64,000 bases of DNA from assembly GCA_015680685.1 (NCBI GenBank), contig MNCI01036181.1, positions 193,951-257,950 of the forward strand, written 5' to 3'. Below, in pieces: positions 37,826 to 47,945 of this stretch. A program made the translations under genes and the position numbers. The first letter of the stretch is position 1. Each line of letters opens with the position of its first letter. The stretch is from Gnetum montanum (taxonomy: Eukaryota > Streptophyta > Gnetopsida > Gnetales > Gnetaceae). The notes under the pieces are model-generated. The model ran no database searches, was not told where the DNA came from, and worked only from the letters and a program-made list of their open reading frames with translations.

Positions 37826-38053
37826 AAAGTCTGAAATGACACTAAACTACGATAAACAGGAAAACAATTAAATGCTACTCCTAGTCCGAAATGACGTTAA
37901 ACTATCATGTCTGCAAAGTCATAAAACTAGCCACGATCAGCAATGATTGGTTGACCGAGAAATCTATCTGAGTCCTCTAAAACATTTCCTGATTACGGAA
38001 GGGGCCCGAAATGGCCATAAACTACGCATGGGGCCCGAAATGGCCATAAACTA
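37801..38053 (+). repeat. Hairpin-TAAACT array 2a
   Basis: Units agtccgaaatgac+gttaaact (37801 and again near 37882), agtctgaaatgac+actaaact, then two ggcccgaaatggcc+ataaact units near 38004 and 38033. The last two are the GGCC type found in array 1a. Confidence 0.8.
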
Positions 38054-38285
38054 GTACTTACTTTTCGTTTTACTTTTATAATCACATTTCCGTAATACAC
38101 TTAAAATGGAAAATAAACCAAAATATGTTTACATTTCTATATCATGTTAAACTCAAAATCAACAACAAAAATATATATATAATTATTACATACAATCAAC
38201 CATTTCTGTTCATTCTACAATCTTCAAGTTACAGTTCCAGTATAAATCTGAGTCTAAAAATAACAAAACAAAAAAGGCTAAAATG

Positions 38286-41200
38286 CTAAACATCTGGGAC
38301 ATGACGATCGTCCCCCTTGGATCCGCCAACATCAAAGGCCCCTGCTCTGCTGGGGCCAGCCCCTCCAGTTTCATCACCACCTTCATCCTGAAAAGACCAA
38401 AAAAGAAATAACGAACACAAGAATAAGCAAATGTCAAAATTTCAAACATTATTCAATCAACTAACTTCATAAAGATGAAATGCTTACCATAGGAGATCCC
38501 CCTAAGCCAAATTCCAGTCGCCATAGGATTTCCTCTTCGGAAACACTTGCCCAATCTATCCCATTGAGACCCAAGTCAACATCTGCCAGAGCCTTTCCCT
38601 TGTCAACATCCGACCAGGTGGGACGTTTCAAAGGGAACTCCCCCATTGACAACCTCCCCGGAAGCGGTTGTTATCTGCCGTTTAGGAGATTCCATCTCTA
38701 CAATTGTGTTTTGGGCGAGTGTGTCAAAGGTAGAGCATAGACCAAGGTCTTCCACAAACATTTCCAACTGTCGCTTCTCAATAGACACTTCTTTCAGTGA
38801 TTTTTTATACTGGTGCTTGTGGTTCTTCTCATCCTGCCCCCATTTGCGTACTTTGGAGGCGAAAGCCTTCCAATCTTGGCATTTGGTGTTCAGAAATTCA
38901 ATTTGGGCCCTGCGCTCTCCTAGTCTCCGTATCAATCCTACGTGACGATTCAGTAGGTTCCAATACCTCGTATACGTGACCTCGGAGGTCCGCCAAGAGC
39001 GATCATTGTCTAATCTGGCTGCGGTGAATTCGTACAGGGCCTTCAGATCGTCACGTTCCACCGTCAGTTCAGAGACCTCTTTCTCTTTCGCCTGAATCTA
39101 GAGCCACAATTGCTCAATGGATCACCTACATGTCCATACTGCTTTAGCATTATGAGCAAAGCCCTCTGCTACCTCTTTGTAAACGGGTCTGGGCACTTGT
39201 TCAACTTCTGGGGAAAGCGTGGGCAAGCTCTCTATGATGACAGTCTCAGACGGATCCCACCTCAGTTGGGCACCTATCCATAGGGAAAAGACAAATGTTA
39301 GAACAGACAAAATCAAGAATCGAACTCTAACATAGTAAAGACCTTTGGAAGTTTCCACACCTATTTCAGGATGGATCCCTTCGATCCGCTCAACGACCTC
39401 TTCGGCCACACCAGCTACGAAATCCCTTTTACTTGGCATTTCCATCCAAGTAAAAGGCCCATCAGGGTGCGACGTGCTGACCTTTGGCAGCACTTCATGG
39501 GGAATCTCTGGCTCCTTCTCAGGGATGGTCTCGCTCTCCTCTGAGTCAAACGAAAAATTCACAATGAGATAAAAATATATTAGGTTACACAACTAAGTAA
39601 CGAGACATACCATTCCCTCCAGTCTCCTCCGATGTGGGAGGGGCTCCAAGGTCCAAGTTGCCTTTGAGAAAATCACTGAACATCTCTTCAGTCTCCGCCT
39701 GATCATCTAGTGGTTCAGTGTCTCCAGTTCCTTCCCCTAGCACTTCAGTCCCTTCCGCCGGGTTAGTTAACTCTTCATCCTCAGGTATAGTCTGCAAATC
39801 ATGTCTCTTGACTTCTCAACATAAAACAGATGAAGTTAGTTGCATATAGCCAGTACCCGTTAAAACTATCTACAAGGTAAGTGAAGTAAAGAAAACAAGA
39901 GGTTTACCAGGTATTTTAAAACGAATTCGCTTTACTTTGGGCTGCTCAATCTCATTGGTCTCCTCAGCTGTGCGGTCACACTTCGCCAACTTTGATTTGG
40001 CTTTGCCTATTGTGTCCTTAACCACCCGCTCCGCCTTCTTGGTAGTGTAGGGTATTTCATCCGGTTCCAACCCTACACTGTCGCACGTATGGAGGGAGGC
40101 GCCAGACGATCCACCCGTAGTGATTGTAAGGGATTCATCAATCCCCTCGGGGGCGTCTTGGGACTTAGCTGTGTCGAATAAGTGGTTTACCCAGGGGCGA
40201 GATAACTGATTCCTATCGCACAAAACAAATTTGTTCTCACCACGAACCACTAAAAATTTGGCCAAACGACGAACATAATCGGCAAAAAAGGCAAAGGTGA
40301 AATTGGACTGAGCTTCTATGTTCGAACGCAGCCACACTATCTCTTTAGTCATGCCCGATAATAAAAATTCAGCCCAGTTGTAGTGCACGCCAGCCTCTAG
40401 AACAGTGCGCATGACTTGCACTGCTTCAACCCCGAGGCTCTTGACTTGTGATAGAGTCTTCGGAAACAGACGTGCTCGAAATAAAGGGTAAAGCTCGTTG
40501 ACTTCTTCAACTTTCGTTGTCCCCTGCATTGGAAATCCTTTGATGCCCTTTGTCACCCCTAACCAATCCTCTAAATCGTGGATCGTGTGAATTTCTTTGT
40601 GCGTCCTATCTAAGACAATCTTTATACCATCTATAGGGACGCCAAACAAATCCGCAAAAAATTGGGGCGATAATTCAAAAATTATTTTAATGCCCTTAAT
40701 ACGAGCGCTATAGCGAGAAACAGATCTGTCAAATGAATCCACGATCCCGATCATCTCCGCTATAGACACATTCGGGCTAGGGGCCGCGAAGAGCGCCATG
40801 AGGCCGGCATGTTTTAAACAGGAAATAATGGATGGTGGGGCTTTTACCCATAACCATTTCTGGGCCGCACCAGTTTCACCGAATTTTATACAAAGAGTCG
40901 TTTCAGTCCGCCCGATCACAACAGAACCCCCACCAGAGATAGTGCCACCTATAGAGACAAATCCAAAACCCTCATATTAGTTTAACACTTGGCGATTGAA
41001 CAAACACATCACGACATCTAGAAAACATTGCCACTTACTCTCAGTGTTAGATTTTGAGGTTTCGCCCAGATCAGAAGTAGACGGAAAAATTGGTCCATTA
41101 GGGGACCAGTTGGCGTGCAACCATCCACGCGCAGCGCATTGTGCAAACGCCTTAGAAAATCTCTTGTGGAAGTTCTTCATGGCATCCCTGGTGTGGGCCA

Positions 41201-41847
41201 AAATGGTCCTGCGAAAGGGTGGGACCCACCATGAACACCTCCAAAGCCATGCGCGCCAATGCAAGCCCATCATCGCCTGCGTAGGCCCCTTCTCGCGTAA
41301 CTTTCAGCCTACGGGAAGGCGAAAAACATGTGTTAAAACAAGAGCAAATATTTGAATGTAAAAAAGAGAGGAACAACCAGAGCTAAAACGAAATTACCTT
41401 TCCACCTGGTATACTGTGCCAGGGGGATTCTGAAACAAAGTGTGTGCGCGGCCAACTAGGAATAACGTGTCGTTGATATAGTTACGTCCCCGCGGCAGCC
41501 GATCCCACACACACGTCAATGGACGAGAAGATATTGGACCACCGGGGGGAACACCCTTAGCGACAAGTGCCCCTTCATCAATGTCATCCATAAATATTCT
41601 AATACCCTCCGCTGCACCGGGTAACATGGCCTCGATGATGCTCCATGCCACATCCTCGCTCAGGTGGGACCAAATCACAACCCTGAAATTGTCTAGCATG
41701 AAAGACAAAAATCCGCGGGCCCCATCCCGAAACTAGACCCCATTGTTCTCAATGGTTAAATCTGGGGTTGGTTCACCACCCTCAATGGTGCCAAACCATG
41801 TCAACACCCCAACTAGCTCAGTCACTAGAAGGGGAGGTTCAATGTCC
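38286..41847 (-). other. Splice structure of the antisense gene
   Basis: Exons (high to low coordinate): B 41847-41398, C 41308-41039, D 40948-39908, E 39791-39611, F 39540-39343, G 39273-38488, H 38387-38286. Donors: gtaatt, gtaagt, gtaaac, gtatgt, gtcttt, gtaagc. Acceptors: cccgtag, ctctatag, tttgcag, gactcag, atggatag, cttttcag. The B/C, C/D, E/F, F/G and G/H joins keep the frame (phases 2, 1, 1, 1, 0). The D/E join is off by one base, presumably an indel in one of the exons. Introns are 69-116 nt. A weaker first exon, about 42610-42475, would use a GC donor (gcaagt) and joins B in phase 2. Confidence 0.7.
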
Positions 41848-41939
41848 CTGCAAGCCATTAAAACAACCCCAAAGATTAATCATACCGAAAACTTCATTTT
41901 GAAAAATAGACATTCACGGAAAAATGTTTCTAACTGATT

Positions 41940-42460
41940 ACGCTCGGCGTATACGCTCGGCGTATACGCTCGGCGTAGAGAAAAACTGTTACGCTCGGCG
42001 TATACGCTGGGCGTAGGGACAAACTGTTACGCTCAGCGTATACGTTGGGTGTAGGGACAAACTGTTACGCTCAATGTATACGCTAGGCATACATGCTAAA
42101 AACTATCTACGCCGTACATAATACAGGACTTTACGCTGAACAGGTTTACACTACGAAATATCTAACTTACGCTAAGCGTATACGTTGTGGAAACCCTCGG
42201 CGTATACGCCGAGCGTAGACCATCTACGCCAGGAGCTAGTACAAGTGTCTACGCTCGACGTATACGCTCAGCGTATACGCCGACAATCATCTACGCTGAA
42301 AACCAAAAAACGAAGCCGTGACAGTCTACGCTGAAAACAACACACGCGGCGTCCACGCTGGTACACTTCCCTGAACCCTTTACGCTCGACGTATACGGTG
42401 AAACCCTATATGCTAACTGTCTACGCTACAAAAACAAATGTAGAAAAAAAAAATAGGGTC
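41940..42460. repeat. tacgct/agcgta array upstream of the antisense gene
   Basis: Units such as 'ctcggcgtatacgctcggcg' and a unit of about 38 bp, 'aaactgttacgctc(g/a)gcgtatacg', recur from 41940 to 42110. Looser copies follow to 42430. The motif is the same as in the LTRs. In this model the array falls in the first intron or 5' region of the antisense gene. Confidence 0.8.
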
Positions 42461-42778
42461 AAGAGCCTACTTGCTGGAAGATCCAGGCTATGTGGGAAGG
42501 CTCGGGTGGGGTAGGCACTGCAGCATCGCCTCGCTCTCCTCCGTGAATGTCAGCTCTGGTCCTTTCTTTCCTCAGCCTTCCATTTCCTTGCCTCTGTCCA
42601 TCTCGGCGTATACGCTGTGGTTCCTTTGATCGGCATCTACGCTGGGATTTCGCTTGGCTTTTACGTTGTTCTCTCTTGGCGTCTACGCTGGGGTTTCGCT
42701 TGGCGTCTACGCTAGGGTTTTGCCGTAGTTTACGCTCACGCTCGGAAAGTCAAATGACAAATGAAACCCCTTTTTCCC

Positions 42779-42786
42779 TTTTTATA
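42779..42786 (-). promoter_or_regulatory. TATA box of the antisense gene
   Basis: The minus strand reads gtgctataaaaaggg, like the TATA boxes of LTRs B and C. It lies about 170 bp upstream of the candidate first exon, with more tctacgctgg-type repeats between. Confidence 0.55.
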
Positions 42787-42937
42787 GCACGCTGACGCCG
42801 ACGCTAATGCTGACGCCGTTGCCACCCTTCGTTTTTCTTGCTTTTTGCCTCGTTTTTCGTGCTTTTTCAGATTTCCTTTAAATTTTTCAAAAATACATAA
42901 AAATTACATACATAAACTAAGTAAAACGTAAAATTTA

Positions 42938-43077
42938 AGGCATTAAACTGCCGTTCGTTGCCCGGTAACGCATTAAACTACCGTTCGTTGCCCAGTAAGG
43001 CATTAAACTGCCATTTTACTGTCACATTAATCCATTGTCATACATACACACTAAAGACTGCCAAAAGGCATAAAACG
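42938..43077 (+). repeat. Hairpin-TAAACT array 2b
   Basis: Three units 'ggcattaaactgccgttcgttgccc' at 28-31 base spacing. Among them is cgttgcccggtaacg+cattaaact. They are followed by tgccaaaaggca+taaaac near 43060. This array sits just inside the acceptor of the predicted gag-pol intron. Confidence 0.7.
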
Positions 43078-43096
43078 ACCTCCGCTATCTTACCAG

Positions 43097-46000
43097 ACTC
43101 TCAATTTATTGACAGGAACTAGCCTAATGGATTGCAAGCGCTTAACTAAGCCGTTAGTTATTGATGGACCATACGACGCAGTTGAAAGGAATATCGACAT
43201 GAATCTCGTCCATGTGAGCTCATCAACAAATGACGCAATAATAGCTTCAACACAGCAAAGGGTTGACAACTATGAGGGTATGACAAAATCCCTCGACATA
43301 GAAGCCGAAAACATTACCGAAGATCCTCTAACCGAAACTCCCATCACCATGCCTGATGAGGAAATTAAAATTCTAAAATTAAGCACATTACTAGAACCGC
43401 ATCTAGCTAGAGATATCGAAAACGTGCTTAGGGACAATATGAAAGCGTTTGCTTGGTCCTATACAGACATGCCTAGACTAGACCCTCGTATCATCCAGCA
43501 CAACATTATCTTTGATCCAAGACTAAGGCCAGTGAAACAGAAAGCATGAAAGGTCAAGCCCGAGATAGCATTGGCAGTTCGTAGTGAGATTACCAAGCTC
43601 TACCAAGCTAGTTTCATTAGGGCTGTTGATTACGCCGAGTGGGTGTCAAACATGGTTATAGTCCCAAAGAAGAATGGAAGTATCTGCCTATGCATTGACT
43701 TCCGAGACTTCAACGTAGCAACCATAAAAGATGACTTCCCCTTACCTAGCATTAATCAATTAGTTGACTCAACCGCTAGGCATGCCCTGTTATCTTCTAT
43801 GGATGGGTTCTCGGGATATAACCAGATACGTATTAATCCAGAACACCAGCTTCGAACCACTTTTATGACACCTTGGGGAACCTTTTGTTACACGATGATG
43901 CCTTTCGGTCTCAAGAATGCTGGGGCCACATATCAAAGGGCGATGAAATACATCTTCAGCGATTACATCTTACATTTGCTCAATGATTACGTGGATGACA
44001 TAGTGGTTAAATCAAAAACGTCAGAACAACATGTACAGGATCTTGACTTAGTGTTAAAACGTTGTCTAAAATACGAACTAAGGTTTAATCCAAAGAAATG
44101 CGTCTTCGGCGTCAAGACAGGTAAACTGCTTAGATTCGTAACCTCAGAAGTAGGGATACGGGTAGAACCCGATAAGGTTAAGGCCATTACAAACCTGAAA
44201 TCACCTAGCAACCTAACCGAACTTCGAGGGCTACAAGGTCGATTACAGTTCATCAAGAGGTTCATAGAAAAATTGACAGAAAAACTAACACCTATGAATC
44301 ACCTACTACGCAAAAATGTCCATTTTGAATGGACCCCGCAGTGCCAGGAAGCATTTGACAACATTAAAACGACACTCGCTCGACTACCCATGGTGTACCC
44401 AGCCAAAAACGACAAGCCGTTTTACATCTACCTGGCCACATCAGAATCATCAATCGCGTCTATGCTTTGCCAGAAACAAGATGACGGAATTAAAGTCCCT
44501 GTATACTACCTGAGCCATGCATTAGTTGCCCACAAAAAAAGATACAACGACGTAGAGAAGTCATGTTTAGCTTTAGTTTTCTCTTTAAAGAAATGGCGAC
44601 ATTATATTTTCCAAAATCAAGCTAACATAATTTGCAAAGATAATGTACTCAGAGCTATAACTGGAAGTATCTACGAATTAAGCAGGATAGCCCATTGGAA
44701 GGCCATCATAGCTGAGTTTGACCTACGCTATGTGGCACAATCGTCAGTCAAAGGCCAAGCCATAGCAAATCAAATGACTACGTCGCCAACACAAGATCTA
44801 GGTACAATAGAACCCGAATTCCTAAACAAAAATGTAAATGCAATAGATACGGTGCCAGATAACTACGATGCCATTCTAAACTTCGATGGAGCATCAACCT
44901 CTTGAGGAGGAAGTGCTGCCGCTATAATCACATACCCCTCTGGGGAAATTAAACCTTTTTGCTTATCGCTTCAACTTTCATTGTACTAATAACATAGCAG
45001 AGTATGAAGGCCTCCTTAAAGGTCTCGCGGCCACACAAACTTCGGACATTACACAGCTTGTAGTCAGAGGGGACTCATAACTAGTCATAAACCAAGTCAC
45101 AGATGTCTATACATGTAAAGCGCAACACTTACAACCATATTGTGATTTGGCTAAACACCTACTTAAACGATTCGAAAGCGTCGATGTCCAACACGTCTCC
45201 AGGAATGACAATACCATTGCAGACACATTAGCAACCTTGGCCTTAAACATATCCCCTGACATGTTTCACGTGTTACCAAGCTCCGTAACCAGTTGTGCCA
45301 AGCCCATAACCGATACTCTCGACATGCTGCCGATCACATCTGTCAGTACAACACACGCTAATGAATGGTACGATGACGTAAAGGAATACCTCCTGCACGG
45401 CGAAACGCCACAACATTTAACAAATGCACAAAACGATGCAGTACGCAAACGTTCTAGACAATACACACTAATAGGAGACACATTGTGTCGCCGATCTTAC
45501 GAAGGTATACTGCTGACATGCGTCAATAGTACCGAAGCCCAAACAATTTTTGAACAAGTACACGATGGAATATGTGGGGGACACATTTCACCGAAGCCAA
45601 TGGCAACCAAAATAAGACGCTTAGGCTACTATTGGCCACACATGGAGTACGACTATCTGTCCAAGGTCAAAACATGTAGTACTTGTCAAAAACAAAGTAA
45701 TCTAATCCATGTCCCACCAAATGAGTTGCATACAACAAAAATCACATGGCCCTTCCAAAAGTGGGGATTAGACCTTATAGGCCCGATAACGCCCACATCT
45801 TCTGCCGGGCATGGTTTTATCATAACAACAATCGAATATTTCACAAAATGGGTGGAAGCTGCGCCCCTTCGAAAAACTACTTCTAAACACGTGTGCCACT
45901 TCATCCTCGAAAACATTGTAACCCGTTTTGGCATTCCCATGACAATCATCACTGACAACGGGCCACAATTTAGCAGTACCGAGACCAAAACGTTTTGTGA

Positions 46001-46604
46001 TAGTCTAGGGATCAAACATTTGTTTTCATCCCCTTACTATCCTCAGAGCAATGGGTAGGTGGAAGCAACAAATAAGACAGTCATCACAATACTTAAAAAG
46101 ATGCTCGTCCAAAGTAAACGAAGATGGCATGAACAATTGGTGTATGCATTGTGGGCATACCGTACTACACACCAGACCTCCACAGGCAAAACTCCGTACA
46201 GTCTTGTTTACGATTCAGAAGCTGTTTTACCTTTGGAATTACAGGTACCATCTCTAAGGATCACGCTTTCCCGACTTCTCGATGATGAGCAAAACAATGA
46301 TCTACGCATCATTGACCTAGACTTGGTGGAGGAGGGGCGCGTATGCGCACTTGATCAGATCGAATGGTACCAAAAAAAACAGCGGCAACGACATCGGCAT
46401 GACGTTCATAAACGCCCCATCAAAGAAGGAGACCTCGTGCTTAAGGCTGTTCGAGAACACCCAAATAAATTCTCAGTCAACTAGGAAGGGCCTTACCTGG
46501 TCATCAAAGCATTCAAAAATGGAGCTTTCAAGCTAGCTGACACGGACAGAAAAGAATTTGCAAATCCAACCAATCACTTGTTCCTGAAACCATTTTATGC
46601 ATAA
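43097..46604 (+). pseudogene. pol: Pol: RT, RNase H, second RNase H, integrase
   Basis: RT core is at about 43570-44160, with the catalytic Y-V-D-D at 43988-43999. The first RNase H (44300-44780) follows, with the 'LSHAL....RY...EK.CLALVF' block. The second RNase H (44866-45235) opens with N-F-D-G-A-S and includes N-I-A-E-Y-E-G-L and V-V-R-G-D-S; this extra domain is typical of the Tat lineage. Integrase has the H-H-C-C zinc module (45570-45695) and a D-D-35-E core: D in G-L-D-L-I-G-P (45770), D in T-D-N-G-P-Q-F (45954), E at 46062. There is no chromodomain. Stops: 43547 TGA, 44903 TGA, 45078 TAA, 46056 TAG, 46482 TAG. One extra base near 44957 shifts the frame. The catalytic residues I can locate are unchanged, yet the protein cannot be made whole. 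Confidence 0.93.
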
Positions 46605-46625
46605 ATTCGAGCTCAGGTACGTGCC

Positions 46626-46953
46626 AGTCCTGGAATCACGACTATAAACTGATACCACAGCTCGTCCTGGAATCATGACGATAAACCGATACCGCAGAAC
46701 AGTCCTGGGTTATGACTTAAAACTAATACCACAGTGTCCGCAACGACGATAAACTAGCATCTGTCCAGCACGATAGTAAACTGCCACCATCTCAACCATC
46801 AGAGTCCGCTAAGACTATAAACTAGCTTGCCTCTACATGGTCCGCTAAGACTCGAAATTGGCAATGTACCGTCTGCCACGACGCTAAACGGGCAATGTCC
46901 AACGGGTTACGACACAAAACTAACCCTTGATAGTCCGTTAAGACTGTAAACTG
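46626..46953 (+). repeat. Hairpin-TAAACT array 2c
   Basis: Ten units in 328 bp. Seven give 4-bp stems whose outer pair changes together: A-T (agtc/gact, four times), C-G (cgtc/gacg, twice) and T-A (tgtc/gaca, once). One more has a G.T pair (ggtc/gact). The stem is followed by 0-4 bases and taaact, taaaact or a near variant. Confidence 0.88.
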
Positions 46954-47930
46954 GCACGTTCATCTCCAACTCTTCACTCCATAGCCGTATTCATTCATCA
47001 GAATCATTGCATCCCTCCTTGGCACACAATCTCATCAACATCGTCGACATTCGCACTTAGTGCTCTGAATCGCCCCAATATTTTTGTTCACCTCCAGCTG
47101 TTTAGATCTAAGCTCATTTATTCACTCATGATTTTCTTGTCTCCTTGGAGTTATGTTTGCAAGATGACACTCAGAAGTTCTCGTACGAGAGTGCATTTCA
47201 TCATAGGCAACAAGACGAGGTAGTGTCCATTAATCCACCTTGCAAGACTAAACCAAACCGTTAACCCGTACATTCCCATTCCCTCGAAAATTCACTATAT
47301 GTTCACCAAACCATTGCACACTACAAAACATTACAGTAGTTGCAACACACGAAACACAATATTCGCACATGAGTACAAGAACAATTCACCAAAAAAAAAA
47401 CAGGACCCTTGGCACTTCCCATACAAGCCCCAGGCGGGAAGGTATCGGTCTTGAAAATAGGTACTCATGTCAAAAGCAATCAAGAAATATCCTGTTGCAT
47501 GGCTTTGGCTCTTCACTTACAGTTTCCCCAAAGAAGGGTGCTGTTCCTCCAAAGAATGCAAAACATCACCCCGTGGCTTTGGCATTGACAACAAGCTCTC
47601 TTGAACACTAATCAAGAGCACTATTCCGCCAAAGGACGCGCATCGCATGCTTGAACTCTGAGTCTACCAAAAAAATGGCTATCGACGAGGACCGGCATGT
47701 CGCACACCTGAGCATCCCATTTCCCTAGCATGATCCCTTGGGCAGTCGCCAACCCCCACAATCCCTTCTCTCCTACCAGCTACCAATCTCATCTTTTTCA
47801 ATCCCATACACTACTAAACACGGTACGATGACGTCTAGTCAAGTGGCAAGGGACAAAGCTTTTAAAAAGTTGCTTGTGGTGTTTTGCGCTTCTTTGTCGA
47901 TGCTTCTCGGGTCGATTCCTCCAAGAGTCA
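46954..47930 (+). other. 3' untranslated region of internal 2
   Basis: Noncoding, homologous to 29902-31047 at 'ttggagttatgtttgcaagatgaca', 'cccttggcacttcccat' and 'gtggtgttttgcgcttctttgtcgatgc'. The purine tract of internal 1 is reduced to a short A run here (47390-47400). Confidence 0.75.
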
Positions 47931-47945
47931 ACAAAGAGGGGCCAA
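47931..47945 (+). promoter_or_regulatory. Polypurine tract before LTR C
   Basis: caaagaggggccaa, then TGAAACACC. Confidence 0.85.

Larger units (their letters stand above)
38286..42610 (-). pseudogene. Antisense multi-exon gene of internal 2 (Tat-type aORF)
   Basis: Minus strand, roughly 1,000 codons in seven exons plus a weaker first exon. Exon B-D products contain W-S-I-I-E-A-M-L and a block 'IKGIKIIFELSPQFFADLFGVP'-like in style (about 40670-40730), recalling the h-x-F-S/T-x-x-h-I-x-x-h-h-G-h-P motif of the 'putative plant transposon protein' family found in antisense ORFs of plant Tat elements; the family call is inference. Exon E is acidic. Exon G is rich in charged heptads (38660-39060), likely coiled coil. 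Exon H is Gly/Asp-rich and ends at TAG 38286-38288. In-frame stops lie at 41733-41735, 39122-39124 and 39098-39100. Frame breaks lie near 41220 and 38640, and at the D/E junction. Function is unknown. The gene has no counterpart in internal 1. Confidence 0.75.
37526..43096 (+). other. Predicted gag-pol intron spanning the antisense gene
   Basis: The donor gtaagt at 37526 follows codon TCG at phase 0. The acceptor ends at 43096 in a pyrimidine-rich context (cctccgctatcttaccag). Joining 37525 to 43097 keeps the gag-protease frame and enters the pol frame 18 codons before the first conserved pol residues. A protease-RT intron is established for Ogre, a relative in the Tat lineage. Here the intron would be 5,571 nt and contain an entire gene on the other strand. 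Splicing is predicted only; a spliced RNA would be needed to prove it. Confidence 0.6.

Noticed and set aside
38480-38979. Plus-strand ORFs across 38480-41355
   Set aside because: They are shadows of the antisense exons; the minus-strand frames carry the coherent splice structure.
42547-42795. 82-residue plus-strand ORF
   Set aside because: It overlaps the candidate first exon and the repeat-rich upstream region of the antisense gene and has no domain.
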